The notes beneath the pieces are model-generated. The model was given only the letters and a program-made list of their open reading frames with translations. It was not told the origin of the DNA and ran no database searches. A DNA stretch of 64,000 nucleotides, from NCBI GenBank assembly GCA_025210335.1, contig JAOARY010000051.1, positions 62,001 to 126,000 of the forward strand, in the 5' to 3' direction. This DNA is from Peptostreptococcaceae bacterium (GTDB taxonomy: Bacteria; Bacillota; Clostridia; Peptostreptococcales; Peptostreptococcaceae). Of the stretch, positions 55,245 through 64,000 are shown in pieces. The translations under genes were made by a program, and so were the position numbers. Positions within the stretch are counted from its first letter, which is position 1. Each line of letters starts with the position of its first letter.

Positions 55245-56515
55245 ATAAAGCCAAGATATTTGTTAGAGCAGGCAAAGGCGGAAATGGTGCAGTTGCATTT
55301 AGAAGAGAAATTTATGTACCTGCTGGAGGACCATCTGGTGGAGATGGTGGAGACGGTGGAAGCATTATAGTAAGAGCAGATAGAAGTTTAAGAACTCTTA
55401 TGGATTTTAAGTACAAAACAAAATATACAGCACAGCACGGTGAAGATGGAAAGAATAAAAATAAGCATGGTGCTAATGGTGAGGATTTAATATTAAAAGT
55501 ACCACAAGGAACTATAATAAGAGATGCACAAAGTAATTTGGTTATAGTTGATTTAAATGAAGATGGTCAAGAATTTGTACTTGTAAGAGGTGGTATTGGT
55601 GGTAAAGGTAATGCTAGATTTAAATCATCAATAAGACAAGCTCCTAGATTTGCAAAACCAGGTAGAGAAGGACAAGAAAGAGATATAATATTAGAACTTA
55701 AAATGATGGCAGATGTTGGACTTTTAGGATTCCCTAATGTAGGTAAATCAACATTTTTATCAATAGTTTCAAAAGCGAAGCCAAAGATTGCAAATTATCA
55801 TTTCACAACATTAAAACCTAATTTAGGTGTAGTTAAACTAGACACAAATGATAGTTTTGTAATTGCAGATATTCCAGGTCTTATAGAAGGTGCGCACGAA
55901 GGTGTTGGGCTTGGTCATGATTTCTTAAGACATGTTGAAAGAACTAAGGTTTTAATACACATAGTAGATATATCAGGAATAGAAGGTAGAGATCCATTTG
56001 AAGATTTTATGAAAATAAATAATGAACTTCAAAAATACAATCAAAAACTATCTAAAAGACCTCAAATTGTAGTTGCAAATAAGATGGATATATTATTTGA
56101 AGAAGGAAAATATGAAGAGTTTAAAGTTAAGGTAGAAGAACTTGGATATAAAGTATTTAAAATGTCTGCTGCAACAAAAGATGGTGTAGATCAAGTTATA
56201 AGAGAAGCTTCTAAATTACTTAAAGAAGTTGAAGACTTTGAATTATTTGAAGAAGATGAAATGATCAAAGAATATGACTTTGAGGATAATGATGGTGATG
56301 AAATCATTGTTAAAATAGAAAATGGAGTATATATAGTTGAGGGTAAAGAGTTAGAAAGAATTTTATACTCTGTAGACTTTGAATATATGGAATCACTAAG
56401 ATTCTTCCAAACTATAATGGAGAAAAAAGGCGTATTTAAAAAGCTTAGAGAGCTTGGAGCTAATGATGGTGATTTAGTTAAGATATATGATTTAGAATTT
56501 GAATATTACGAATAA
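55235..56515 (+). CDS. obgE: GTPase Obg
   Basis: Obg is a ribosome-assembly and stress GTPase. The glycine-rich Obg fold (1-157, with GGPSGGDGGDGG) is followed by the G domain with P-loop GFPNVGKST (about 166-174), DIPGLIEGA and NKMD, and by the C-terminal OCT domain (about 345-426). It overlaps the Spo0B-like gene by 10 bases. The length is 426 residues. Confidence 0.97.
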   Translation: MFVDKAKIFVRAGKGGNGAVAFRREIYVPAGGPSGGDGGDGGSIIVRADRSLRTLMDFKYKTKYTAQHGEDGKNKNKHGANGEDLILKVPQGTIIRDAQSNLVIVDLNEDGQEFVLVRGGIGGKGNARFKSSIRQAPRFAKPGREGQERDIILELKMMADVGLLGFPNVGKSTFLSIVSKAKPKIANYHFTTLKPNLGVVKLDTNDSFVIADIPGLIEGAHEGVGLGHDFLRHVERTKVLIHIVDISGIEGRDPFEDFMKINNELQKYNQKLSKRPQIVVANKMDILFEEGKYEEFKVKVEELGYKVFKMSAATKDGVDQVIREASKLLKEVEDFELFEEDEMIKEYDFEDNDGDEIIVKIENGVYIVEGKELERILYSVDFEYMESLRFFQTIMEKKGVFKKLRELGANDGDLVKIYDLEFEYYE

Positions 56516-56533
56516 AATAAAGGATGGTATAAT

Positions 56534-56833
56534 ATGCTTAAAGGAAAACAAAGATCTTATTTAAAGAAATTAGCTAACCCATTAAAGCCGATAATTCAAA
56601 TTGGTAAAGATGGAGTTAATGAAGGTTTTATAAATCAATTAGATGCAATGTTAGAAAGAAAAGAAATCGTAAAAGTTACAATTTTAGAAAATAGCGGACT
56701 TGATTCTAAGGATACAGCTAATGAAGTGTGTGAAAAATTAGGGGCTGAATTTGTTCAATCAATTGGTTCTAAATTTACAATTTATAGAATGGCGTCTGAC
56801 AAGGAATATAGAACGATAAGACTTCCAAAATAA
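56534..56833 (+). CDS. yhbY: YhbY-type RNA-binding protein (CRS1/YhbY domain)
   Basis: This 99-residue protein has the CRS1-YhbY fold: LKGKQRSYLKKLANPLKPIIQIGKDGV (start) and GSKFTIYRM (C-terminal) with the GxxG-like loop. It is associated with pre-50S ribosomes. AAAGGATGG lies before the ATG, 18 bases after obgE. Confidence 0.93.
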   Translation: MLKGKQRSYLKKLANPLKPIIQIGKDGVNEGFINQLDAMLERKEIVKVTILENSGLDSKDTANEVCEKLGAEFVQSIGSKFTIYRMASDKEYRTIRLPK

Positions 56834-56903
56834 GTCTAGAAAAAAGAGATATATTCATTTATAATGTATAATTAAGAATATGCTTTATTTGAGGTGAGTT
56901 CTT

Positions 56904-57098
56904 ATGATTTTTTATTGTGATGGATGTAATACAGTTACAAAGATAAATTCCGCTGAGGATGAAAATATTAAGATAACAAAAAACGAAGAAGTCTTAAAGA
57001 TTTATTTTAGATGTAAGACATGCAATGAATGGTTTTTAATAGTAGAAAACTCAAAACAGGATATATTTCTAAAAGATGAGAATAGGCTACCCGTTTAA
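56904..57098 (+). CDS. Small zinc-ribbon protein
   Basis: The 64-residue protein has two CxxC pairs (YCDGC at about 4-8 and FRCKTCNEW at about 42-50) and no other domain, so it should bind zinc. I know no function. GAGGTGAG before the ATG and the terminator overlapping its end support a real gene. It lies between yhbY and nadD. Confidence 0.75.
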   Translation: MIFYCDGCNTVTKINSAEDENIKITKNEEVLKIYFRCKTCNEWFLIVENSKQDIFLKDENRLPV

Positions 57099-57116
57099 TA
57101 TGGGTAGCTTTTCTTA
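57084..57116 (+). terminator. Terminator overlapping the zinc-ribbon gene end
   Basis: GCTACCC (inside the last codons) pairs with GGGTAGC around GTTTAATAT, with a TTTTCTT tail. Confidence 0.8.
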
Positions 57117-57208
57117 AAAAGATTGTAAAGTGTTGTAACTTTAATTTTTTTTAGTGATAATGTATAATTTCTTTAGTCTGAATATTAATTATATTGGGAT
57201 GTGTTTAA

Positions 57209-57814
57209 ATGAATAAAAAAATAGGGATAATGGGTGGTACTTTTGATCCCATACATTATGGGCATTTATCAACAGCTGAAACGGTTAGAATCAAATTTGA
57301 TTTAGATTATATTTTATTTGTTCCAACAGGTAATCCTCCACATAAGATGAGAAAGATAACTAAAAAATATCATAGGTATAATATGACGATATTAGCAACT
57401 ATAAGTAATGATAATTTTAGAGTCTCAACTATTGAACTTGAAAGAGATGGATATTCGTATACAGTAGATACTTTAAAAAGTATAAAGCAAATACACAAAG
57501 ATGATGAGCTTTATTTTATAACAGGTGCAGATGCATTTTGTGATATGAAAGATTGGTATAGAGCTGATGAACTTTTTTCACTAGCTAATTTCATAGGAGC
57601 AACAAGACCTGGAATTGATACAACTAAATTTGAAGAAGCTTTAAAATATATTAAAGATAATTATAATAAGGATGTACTAACTATACATGTGCCATCTTTA
57701 GATATTTCATCAACTGGTATAAGAAAAAATGTTTTGGAAAAAAAATCTGTTAAATATTTGATACCAGAAAATGTTGAAAGATATATTATAAAGCATAATT
57801 TATATAATTCTTAA
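57209..57814 (+). CDS. nadD: Nicotinate-nucleotide adenylyltransferase
   Basis: NadD adenylates nicotinate mononucleotide in NAD synthesis. GGTFDPIHYGHL (residues 9-20) carries the nucleotide-binding H(x)GH, and ISSTGIRKNV near 170 completes the site. The length is 201 residues. The ribosome binding site GGGATG is weak. It precedes yqeK, LCP and rsfS as usual. Confidence 0.96.
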   Translation: MNKKIGIMGGTFDPIHYGHLSTAETVRIKFDLDYILFVPTGNPPHKMRKITKKYHRYNMTILATISNDNFRVSTIELERDGYSYTVDTLKSIKQIHKDDELYFITGADAFCDMKDWYRADELFSLANFIGATRPGIDTTKFEEALKYIKDNYNKDVLTIHVPSLDISSTGIRKNVLEKKSVKYLIPENVERYIIKHNLYNS

Positions 57815-57845
57815 AATTAAAGATATAAGAAAAGGTGAGTCTGTG

Positions 57846-58430
57846 ATGAATATCGAAATAAAAATTGATGAAATAAGAAATATACTTAAAAAAAATCTAA
57901 AAAACAGTAGATATAAACATACTTTAGGTGTAGAAAAATCTGCTATAAAACTAGCAGAAATTTATGGAGAATCAACAGAAAAAGTTATAATTTCATCTTT
58001 ATTTCATGATTTTGCTAAGTATATGACAAATGAAGAATTAGATTCTTATATAGAACAATATGATATTAAATTAGATGAAATTGAAAAATTAGATTATTCC
58101 ATAATACATGGAAAAGTAGCCAAATACATAGCAGAAAACGAATACAATATAAAAGATTTGGATATTTTAAATTCAATAGAATTCCATACCACTGGAAGAA
58201 AGTATATGACAAAATTAGAAAAAATAATTTATTTAGCAGACTATATAGAAGAAAATAGAGTTTATGATGGGGTTGAAATTCTAAGAAAATTAGCATATGA
58301 AACAAGCTTAGAAGAAGCTTTGTTAGAATCATTTAATAATAGTATAAATTTTTTACTCAAAAAATCTGTGCTTATACATAAAAATACTATAGAAGCTAGA
58401 AATCAAATTTTAAAAGAATTAAAATATTAA
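57846..58430 (+). CDS. yqeK: HD-domain phosphohydrolase YqeK (Ap4A hydrolase type)
   Basis: YqeK cleaves diadenosine tetraphosphate symmetrically. His25 (YKHTLGVE) and the His54-Asp55 pair (LFHDFAKYM) give the HD metal site, and EFHTTGRKYMTKLEKIIYLADYIEE is the conserved C-terminal part. ATG 57846 is favoured over the GTG at 57843 because of spacing to AAAGGTGAG. The length is 194 residues. Confidence 0.93.
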   Translation: MNIEIKIDEIRNILKKNLKNSRYKHTLGVEKSAIKLAEIYGESTEKVIISSLFHDFAKYMTNEELDSYIEQYDIKLDEIEKLDYSIIHGKVAKYIAENEYNIKDLDILNSIEFHTTGRKYMTKLEKIIYLADYIEENRVYDGVEILRKLAYETSLEEALLESFNNSINFLLKKSVLIHKNTIEARNQILKELKY

Positions 58431-58448
58431 TGAGGTGAAATTAAAAAT

Positions 58449-59408
58449 ATGAAAGCTTTTTTTAGAACTTTTTTAGTGTTCTTTGTTATATTTGCGACAA
58501 TATTTACAGGCCTAGGGTTTTATGTGAATAGCCAAATGACAAGAGAACAAGAAATTGTTGAAATAACAAGATTAAAACATAATCTTGATAGCACAAAAGA
58601 TGAACAAAAGGATGAGGATGAAGATATTGTAAATATATTACTTTTGGGTGTGGACAGTTTAAAAGGAAAAAATACTCATAATTCAAGAACTGACACTATG
58701 ATGGTTCTTAGTTTAGATACAACACAAAATAAAGCATCAATAGTTTCTATACCAAGAGATTCTAGAGTTAAAATAAGAGGTAGAGCAGGAGAAGATAAGA
58801 TAAATCATGCTCATGCTTATGATGGTGTTGGTGGTTCGATATATGCGGTTAAGAGTTTGCTTGGAATACCAATCCATCATTATGTTAAGGTAGATTATAA
58901 TGCGTTATTTAAGACTGTAGATGATGTTGGTGGAGTTGAAGTTAATGTTCCTATAAATATGTACTATAATGATCCTTATGCTAATCCACCACTGCATATA
59001 GATATTAAAAAAGGAAAACAATTATTAAATGGTCAAAAAGCAATGGAATTTTTAAGATTTAGAAAAGGTTATAGTAATCAAGATTTAGGAAGAATTCAAG
59101 CTCAACAACAGTTTTTGGATTCGTTAATCAAAAAGCTGCTGTCACCTGCATCAATAACAAAAATACCAGACTATATAAATACTTTACACATGTATGTTGA
59201 AACAGATTTACAAATAGGAGATATGCTAGGTTTGGCTATGAAAGCTAAAGGAGTAAATCCTAGTGAAATTCAAAAATATACTCTAAAAGGTGAATCAAAA
59301 ATGATAAATGGGATATATTATTATATAGTTGATAAAAATTATATAGAAGATATAAGAGGTTCTTTTATATCTTTACAAAATTATAATAATACAGTAGCCT
59401 ACAATTAG
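58449..59408 (+). CDS. LytR-CpsA-Psr (LCP) family ligase, copy 1
   Basis: LCP enzymes move glycopolymers such as teichoic-acid-like chains onto peptidoglycan outside the membrane. One membrane helix (5-27) precedes the LCP core with NILLLGVDSLKGK, NSRTDTMMVLSLD (Arg/Asp ligands), VSIPRDSRVKIRG and the FLRFRKGYSNQDLGRIQAQQ motif. The length is 319 residues. GAGGTGAA lies before the ATG. It sits between yqeK and rsfS; a paralogue follows after rsfS. Confidence 0.93.
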   Translation: MKAFFRTFLVFFVIFATIFTGLGFYVNSQMTREQEIVEITRLKHNLDSTKDEQKDEDEDIVNILLLGVDSLKGKNTHNSRTDTMMVLSLDTTQNKASIVSIPRDSRVKIRGRAGEDKINHAHAYDGVGGSIYAVKSLLGIPIHHYVKVDYNALFKTVDDVGGVEVNVPINMYYNDPYANPPLHIDIKKGKQLLNGQKAMEFLRFRKGYSNQDLGRIQAQQQFLDSLIKKLLSPASITKIPDYINTLHMYVETDLQIGDMLGLAMKAKGVNPSEIQKYTLKGESKMINGIYYYIVDKNYIEDIRGSFISLQNYNNTVAYN

Positions 59409-59417
59409 GGGGAAGTT

Positions 59418-59786
59418 ATGGACTATAAAGTTATGGACTTGTTAAAAACAGCAGTAGATAGTGCATTAGACAAATTAGCAGAAGATGTAAAGGTATTAGA
59501 AATAGGTAAAGTATCATCATTAACAGGATATTTTCTTATAGCTAGTGCGTCTTCAAAGAGACAATTAAATGCATTAACAGATAATATTGAAGATAATATC
59601 AAAGAAGAATTTGATTTGGAACCTCATGGTAAAGAGGGGAGAGATGAATCGGGTTGGTATGTATTAGATTATGGTGATTTGATGGTTCATATATTTTCAA
59701 AGGAACAAAGAGTTCATTATAATTTAGAAAATATATGGAAAGATGCACCGATAATAAATTTAGAAGAATTAGAAAAAATGTCTTAA
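59418..59786 (+). CDS. rsfS: Ribosome silencing factor RsfS
   Basis: RsfS binds L14 and blocks subunit joining in starvation. DVKVLEIGKVSSLTGYFLIASASS, EPHGKEGRDESGWYVLDYGD and VHIFSKEQRVHYNLENIW are the family segments. The length is 122 residues. TAGGGGGAA lies before the ATG. Confidence 0.96.
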   Translation: MDYKVMDLLKTAVDSALDKLAEDVKVLEIGKVSSLTGYFLIASASSKRQLNALTDNIEDNIKEEFDLEPHGKEGRDESGWYVLDYGDLMVHIFSKEQRVHYNLENIWKDAPIINLEELEKMS

Positions 59787-59847
59787 AAAATTAGTGAAAT
59801 AAAGAGTATTGGTAAAGAAATATGGCAAGATAATAATGTAATATTAA

Positions 59848-59898
59848 AAGGTAGTGTGAAAATGAAATAACTTTATTTTTATACTACCTTTATTTTAT
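59848..59898 (+). terminator. Terminator after rsfS
   Basis: AAAGGTAGTGTGAAAAT pairs with ATTTTTATACTACCTTT (two G-U pairs) around an 11-base loop; the tail is ATTTTAT. Confidence 0.75.
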
Positions 59899-60020
59899 AT
59901 AGTATTTCTATATTTTTAATAAATATCTAATTTTTAAAAAATTAAGGATTATGCCTTGGTTTTTATCATAAGAATTATATTATTTTATAAGATTATAAAA
60001 TAATAGGAAGGGGATATAAA

Positions 60021-60944
60021 ATGAAAATATTTTTTAGAACTTTTGTCTTATTACTTATTATATTTACTACTATATTTACGGGTATTGGATTTTATGTAAA
60101 TGGTCAGATTGCAAAAGAACGAGAAATTGTTGAAATAATAAGACTTAAGCATAATTTAGATAGTTTAACAGATGAAAAGAAAAATGAAGAAACAAATATT
60201 ATAAACATTTTACTTTTAGGTGTAGATGCATTAAAAAGCAAGAATCAATATAATTCAAGAACAGATACTATGATAGTTTTTAGTTTAAATAAAGAAAAAA
60301 ATAAAATAACTCTGCTTTCTATACCTAGAGATTCAAGGGTGAAGATAAGAGGGAGAGTTGGTGAAGACAAGATAAATCACGCACATGCATATGGTGGTGT
60401 AGCAAGTTCTGTAGGAACTGTTAAAAGTTTATTAAAAGTTCCAATCCATCATTATGTTAAAGTTGATTATAATGCGTTATTTAAGACGGTAGATGATATT
60501 GGTGGGGTAGAAGTTGATGTTCCTATTGATATGAATTATTATGATCCAAATGCTTCTCCACCACTGCATATAAATATTAAAAAAGGAAAACAGGTATTGA
60601 ATGGTCAAAAATCTATGGAATTTCTAAGATATAGAGAAAACTATCCAAATAAAGATTTGGGTAGAATACAAGCACAACAGCAATTTTTAGATTCTTTTAT
60701 AAAAAAAGTTTTATCACCTGCATCAATAACAAAAATACCAGATTATATAAATACTTTGCATATGTATGTTGAAACAGATTTAAAAATAGGAGATATGTTA
60801 AACCTAGCAATGGATGCTAAGACTATAAATCCTAATGAAATCAATAAATATACATTAAAAGGAGAACCAAAGATGATTAATAATATATCCTACTATATTT
60901 TAGATAATAGTTTTATAGAAAAAATTAGAAATATTATGATATAA
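60021..60944 (+). CDS. LCP family ligase, copy 2
   Basis: This protein shares the architecture of the first LCP gene and much of its sequence (same SIPRDSRVKIRG and LSPASITKIPDYINTLHMYVE stretches). It has 307 residues and a slightly shorter C terminus. The membrane helix is at 5-27. The two genes most likely arose by tandem duplication around rsfS. It has its own ribosome binding site AAGGGGAT. Confidence 0.92.
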   Translation: MKIFFRTFVLLLIIFTTIFTGIGFYVNGQIAKEREIVEIIRLKHNLDSLTDEKKNEETNIINILLLGVDALKSKNQYNSRTDTMIVFSLNKEKNKITLLSIPRDSRVKIRGRVGEDKINHAHAYGGVASSVGTVKSLLKVPIHHYVKVDYNALFKTVDDIGGVEVDVPIDMNYYDPNASPPLHINIKKGKQVLNGQKSMEFLRYRENYPNKDLGRIQAQQQFLDSFIKKVLSPASITKIPDYINTLHMYVETDLKIGDMLNLAMDAKTINPNEINKYTLKGEPKMINNISYYILDNSFIEKIRNIMI

Positions 60945-60998
60945 GAGTCATAGTATATATAATAATTAGCCAATTAATTAAAAAAATATAAAAATACC

Positions 60999-61027
60999 TT
61001 GAAAAAATAAAAGAAATTTATTATAAT
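60999..61027 (+). promoter_or_regulatory. Sigma-A promoter of leuS
   Basis: TTGAAA, 17 bases, TATAAT, just before the T-box leader. Confidence 0.75.
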
Positions 61028-61039
61028 AAATAACAATTG

Positions 61040-61275
61040 ATAAAAGAATTTTATAATAATAAAAACCTTTGGAGTAGTAAGGAATTATGACAATTTATAG
61101 AGAGCTAAGATATGCTGGAACTTAGCAATTGTATAACCTGAACTTGCCAATATAAGTGGTTTTAGGTTGATTCCTTTAACAATCATCTAAGTGGTCTTAA
61201 TATATTTAAGTCAATTAGGGTGGTACCGCGAGTATAATCTTCTCGTCCCTATTAGGGATGTAGAAGATTTTTTTA
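61040..61275 (+). promoter_or_regulatory. Leucine T-box leader
   Basis: The T-box AGGGTGGTACCGCG is at 61217-61230. Stem I has GGAGTAGTAAGG near 61070 and AGAGAGCTAAG near 61100. The specifier loop reads GAA-CTT-G (CTT at 61143-61145, a leucine codon) between CCT and CCAA. The terminator pairs AATCTTCTCGTCCCT with AGGGATGTAGAAGATT before seven T. Uncharged tRNA-Leu should allow leuS transcription. Confidence 0.95.
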
Positions 61276-61317
61276 TTGCAAAAATTTTTAGTATATATTA
61301 CATTTTGGAGGTGTATT

Positions 61318-63726
61318 ATGGCTTATAATTACAGCCTAATAGAAAAAAAGTGGCAAAATAAATGGAAAGAAACAAATGCATTTAGAACAAATGAGGATAA
61401 CGATAAAGAAAAATACTATGTACTTGAGATGTTTCCTTACCCATCAGGTAAAATTCACATGGGACATGTTAGAAATTACTCAATAGGTGATGTAGTAGCA
61501 AGATTTAAAAAAATGCAAGGATTTAATGTATTACATCCTATGGGATGGGATTCATTTGGATTACCAGCTGAAAATGCAGCTATAAAGCATAATGTTCATC
61601 CAAACGAATGGACTTTAAAAAATATAGAAGAAATGAAAGAACAATTATCTTTATTAGGTCTTAGTTATGATTGGGATAGAGAAGTTGCAACTTGTCAACC
61701 TGATTATTATAGATGGACTCAAGAGATATTCTTAAAATTCTTTGAAAAAGGATTAGCATACAAGAAAAAATCATATGTTAACTGGTGTACTTCTTGTGAG
61801 ACTGTTCTTGCAAATGAGCAAGTTGTAGATGCGAAATGTGAAAGATGTGATAGTGAAGTTATCAAAAAAGACTTAGAGCAATGGTATTTAAAAATAACAG
61901 ATTACGCAGAAGAATTATTACAAGATATAGATAAATTAGATGGATGGCCTGATAAAGTAAAAACAATGCAAAAGAATTGGATTGGAAAAAGTGTTGGAGC
62001 TGAAGTTGATTTTTCTATAGAAAATTTTGATAAGAAAATGAGAGTATTTACTACAAGACCAGACACATTATATGGAGTAACTTATATGGTTATGGCTCCA
62101 GAACATGAATTTGTATCACAGTTAGTAAAAGGAACTGAATATGAAGAAAAGGTAAATGCATTCAAAAAGAAAATGCAACATTTATCAGAAATAGAAAGAA
62201 CTTCAACTGATACAGAAAAAGAAGGAGTATTTACTGGTAAGTACGCTATAAATCCGTTAAATAATAAAAGAGTACCAATATACATAGCCAATTATGTATT
62301 AGCTGATTATGGTACTGGTGCAGTTATGGCAGTTCCTGCACATGATGAAAGAGATAATGATTTTGCTAAAAAGTATGATATAGAAATAATTGAAGTTATA
62401 AATGAAGATGATATAATGATAAACTCTGCTGAATTTGACGGTCTTAACAAAGATGATGGCTTCAATAAAATTATGGAAAAATTAGAAAAAGAAGAAATAG
62501 GAAAGAAAACAGTTAATTACAGATTAAGAGACTGGTTAATTTCAAGACAAAGATATTGGGGTTGTCCAATACCAGTTGTTTATTGTGAAGATTGTGGAAT
62601 AGTTCCTGTTAAGCATGAAAATCTTCCTGTTGCACTTCCAACTGATATAGAATTTTTGGGTAAAGGTGAGTCTCCATTAACTACATCTGAAGAATTTAAA
62701 TATACAGCTTGTCCAAAATGTAATAAACAAGCTAGAAGAGAAACAGATACAATGGATACATTTATAGATTCATCATGGTATTTCTTAAGATATACAGATC
62801 CTAAGAATGAAAATCAACCATTTTCTAAAGAACAAGCTGAAAAATGGATGGATGTAGATCAATATATAGGTGGAGTAGAACATGCTATACTACATTTATT
62901 ATATTCAAGATTCTTTGTTAAGGTTATGAGAGATTTAGGTATGTGCAATATAGATGAACCATTTAAGAATTTATTGACTCAAGGAATGGTATTAAAAGAT
63001 GGAGCGAAGATGTCTAAGTCTAAAGGTAATGTAGTAAGTCCTATAGAGATTATAGATGAATATGGTGCAGATACTGCTAGATTATTTATGTTATTTGCAG
63101 CACCACCAGAAAGAGATTTAGAATGGTCAGATAATGGAGTTGAAGGCTCATACAGATTCATAGGAAGAGTATATAGACTTGTTGAAGAATTAAAGACTAT
63201 GGAAAATAAGGTTTCAAATGACTTTGATAAAAATGATAAAGAATTCTTATTTGCTCTTAACCACACTATTAAGAAAGTAACTGACGATGTATCAGGAAGA
63301 TTTAATTTCAATACTGCAATATCTTCTGTTATGGAATTAGTTAATCAAATGTACAAGTATAAAGAATTAGATACTGCTAAATCAAATCTTTTAGTTGATG
63401 CAGGAAATAAATTAGTTGTTATGCTTGCTCCATTTATACCTCATGTTACGGAAGAAATGTGGGAAATGCTTGGAAATGAAGATAGTGTTCATGAACAAAC
63501 TTGGCCAATTTATGATGAAAAAGCACTTGTAAAAGATGAAGTGGAAGTAGTTATTCAAGTTAATGGTAAGTTAAGAGACAAGATGAGTATACCAGCAAAT
63601 GCAAGCAAAGAAGAAATGGAAGAACTAGCTAAGAACAATGAAAAAGTTAAATCTTTTATTGAAGGTAAAAATATAATAAAAGTAATAGCTGTTCCTAAGA
63701 AACTTGTAAATATAGTTGCTAAATAA
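61318..63726 (+). CDS. leuS: Leucyl-tRNA synthetase
   Basis: LeuS charges tRNA-Leu. [13 protein letters not shown] contains HMGH at residues 47-50, KMSKS is at 564-568, and the CP1 editing domain ([19 protein letters not shown]) and the zinc-like CTSC/CERC pairs are present. The ATG at 61318 has TTGGAGGTG upstream; a TTG-type start at 61276 would lie in the terminator region. The length is 802 residues. Confidence 0.98.
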   Translation: MAYNYSLIEKKWQNKWKETNAFRTNEDNDKEKYYVLEMFPYPSGKIHMGHVRNYSIGDVVARFKKMQGFNVLHPMGWDSFGLPAENAAIKHNVHPNEWTLKNIEEMKEQLSLLGLSYDWDREVATCQPDYYRWTQEIFLKFFEKGLAYKKKSYVNWCTSCETVLANEQVVDAKCERCDSEVIKKDLEQWYLKITDYAEELLQDIDKLDGWPDKVKTMQKNWIGKSVGAEVDFSIENFDKKMRVFTTRPDTLYGVTYMVMAPEHEFVSQLVKGTEYEEKVNAFKKKMQHLSEIERTSTDTEKEGVFTGKYAINPLNNKRVPIYIANYVLADYGTGAVMAVPAHDERDNDFAKKYDIEIIEVINEDDIMINSAEFDGLNKDDGFNKIMEKLEKEEIGKKTVNYRLRDWLISRQRYWGCPIPVVYCEDCGIVPVKHENLPVALPTDIEFLGKGESPLTTSEEFKYTACPKCNKQARRETDTMDTFIDSSWYFLRYTDPKNENQPFSKEQAEKWMDVDQYIGGVEHAILHLLYSRFFVKVMRDLGMCNIDEPFKNLLTQGMVLKDGAKMSKSKGNVVSPIEIIDEYGADTARLFMLFAAPPERDLEWSDNGVEGSYRFIGRVYRLVEELKTMENKVSNDFDKNDKEFLFALNHTIKKVTDDVSGRFNFNTAISSVMELVNQMYKYKELDTAKSNLLVDAGNKLVVMLAPFIPHVTEEMWEMLGNEDSVHEQTWPIYDEKALVKDEVEVVIQVNGKLRDKMSIPANASKEEMEELAKNNEKVKSFIEGKNIIKVIAVPKKLVNIVAK

Positions 63727-63804
63727 ATAGTTTTATAATATTTTAGATATAAAAGAGTTTTATATTAAGAGAAATTCTTTTATATAAATTATAAAATCAA
63801 TAAA

Positions 63805-63850
63805 AAAGGGGATGTTACATAAACTTAGTTTTTTATGTAACATCCCCTTT
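63805..63850 (+). terminator. Bidirectional terminator after leuS
   Basis: A perfect 19-base stem (AAAGGGGATGTTACATAAA and its complement) is shared by leuS and the converging minus-strand gene. Confidence 0.9.
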
Positions 63851-63857
63851 ATAATAT

Positions 63858-64000
63858 TTATTTTAATTTAACATTTTTAATAATAATAGACACACTTCCA
63901 TCTGAATTGTTTACAAATTCTACTAAATCTTTATTGGTACAGTAATTTGTAGGTAAAGATATATCTATACCATTATCTGTTTTTATCTTTTGTTTAAAAT
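63858..64000 (-). CDS. Nucleoid-associated protein (NA37-like), C-terminal end only
   Basis: A minus-strand frame open at the window edge codes for 47 residues ending in a stop at 63858. It contains KTDNGIDISLPTNYC, VEFVNNSDGSVSIIIKNV and ends KLK, which resembles the C terminus of the 37-kDa nucleoid-associated protein family (NdpA/YejK type). The start lies outside. It converges on leuS across a shared terminator. Confidence 0.6.
   Translation of the reverse strand, partial: FKQKIKTDNGIDISLPTNYCTNKDLVEFVNNSDGSVSIIIKNVKLK

Noticed and set aside
1-64000. Search for insertion sequences, prophage, CRISPR arrays and tRNA/rRNA genes
   Set aside because: No transposase, integrase, phage structural gene, repeat-spacer array or cloverleaf was seen by eye; short or diverged ones could be missed.

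Overview
The window is a very AT-rich stretch of bacterial chromosome (roughly 25-30 % GC by eye). Strong AGGAGG-type ribosome binding sites, TTGACA/TATAAT promoters, T-box leaders and Rho-independent terminators point to the Firmicutes. An Rnf complex, a lysine-fermentation operon, a SpoIIAB-free but Spo0B-like gene next to obgE, and the order polA-coaE-slt / rnf-maf-radC-mreBCD-PBP2-minCDE-rodA-mgsA fit an anaerobic, probably spore-forming clostridium. From memory of gene order, the Peptostreptococcaceae (relatives of Clostridioides) are the best guess; this is inference. No insertion sequence, prophage, CRISPR array, tRNA or rRNA gene was seen. The region reads as core chromosome, with accessory function concentrated in the lysine operon and the RNA switches.

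Layout. 1-5.4 kb: the 3' part of polA, coaE, a lytic transglycosylase, a solute-binding protein, a Thr/Asn-rich membrane protein and an NlpC/P60 hydrolase. 6.1-11.1 kb: rnfCDGEAB behind a 650-bp leader with promoters and a Rex-like site, closed by a terminator. 11.2-21.3 kb: maf, radC, mreBCD, PBP2, minCDE, rodA and mgsA (cell shape and division). 21.6-33.5 kb: an AtoE-type fatty-acid transporter, then a lysine riboswitch and a full lysine-degradation operon (kal-kce-atoD-atoA-kdd-kamA-kamB-kamC-kamD-kamE). 33.5-37.7 kb: an Arg-type T-box plus a second T-box tail without Stem I, a solute-binding lipoprotein, argG and argH. 37.7-39.9 kb: luxS, a cysteine/cystathionine synthase and msrA (minus strand). 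40-42.6 kb: a radical-SAM/DUF2344 pair. 43-52 kb: mostly single genes: glucosaminidase, coiled-coil membrane protein, RpiR regulator, biotin-less carboxyltransferase, a preQ1-riboswitch-controlled queL-queT pair (minus), bactofilin, NupC, and an SNF symporter (minus). 52.1-63.7 kb: rng, rplU-prp-rpmA, a Spo0B-like gene, obgE, yhbY, a zinc-ribbon protein, nadD, yqeK, two LCP ligases around rsfS, and leuS behind a Leu T-box. The right edge cuts a minus-strand gene that looks like a 37-kDa nucleoid-associated protein.

How the parts work together. The lysine operon converts L-lysine to acetyl, acetoacetyl and butyryl units. Crotonyl-CoA from Kal would be reduced by Bcd-Etf (not in this window), giving reduced ferredoxin that the Rnf complex can use to pump ions. 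The most notable signal is that the lysine riboswitch expression platform reads, by base pairing, as a genetic ON switch: lysine should favour read-through into its own degradation genes. Other RNA control is dense: two T-box systems (Arg-like and Leu), one preQ1-I riboswitch and an L21-type leader.
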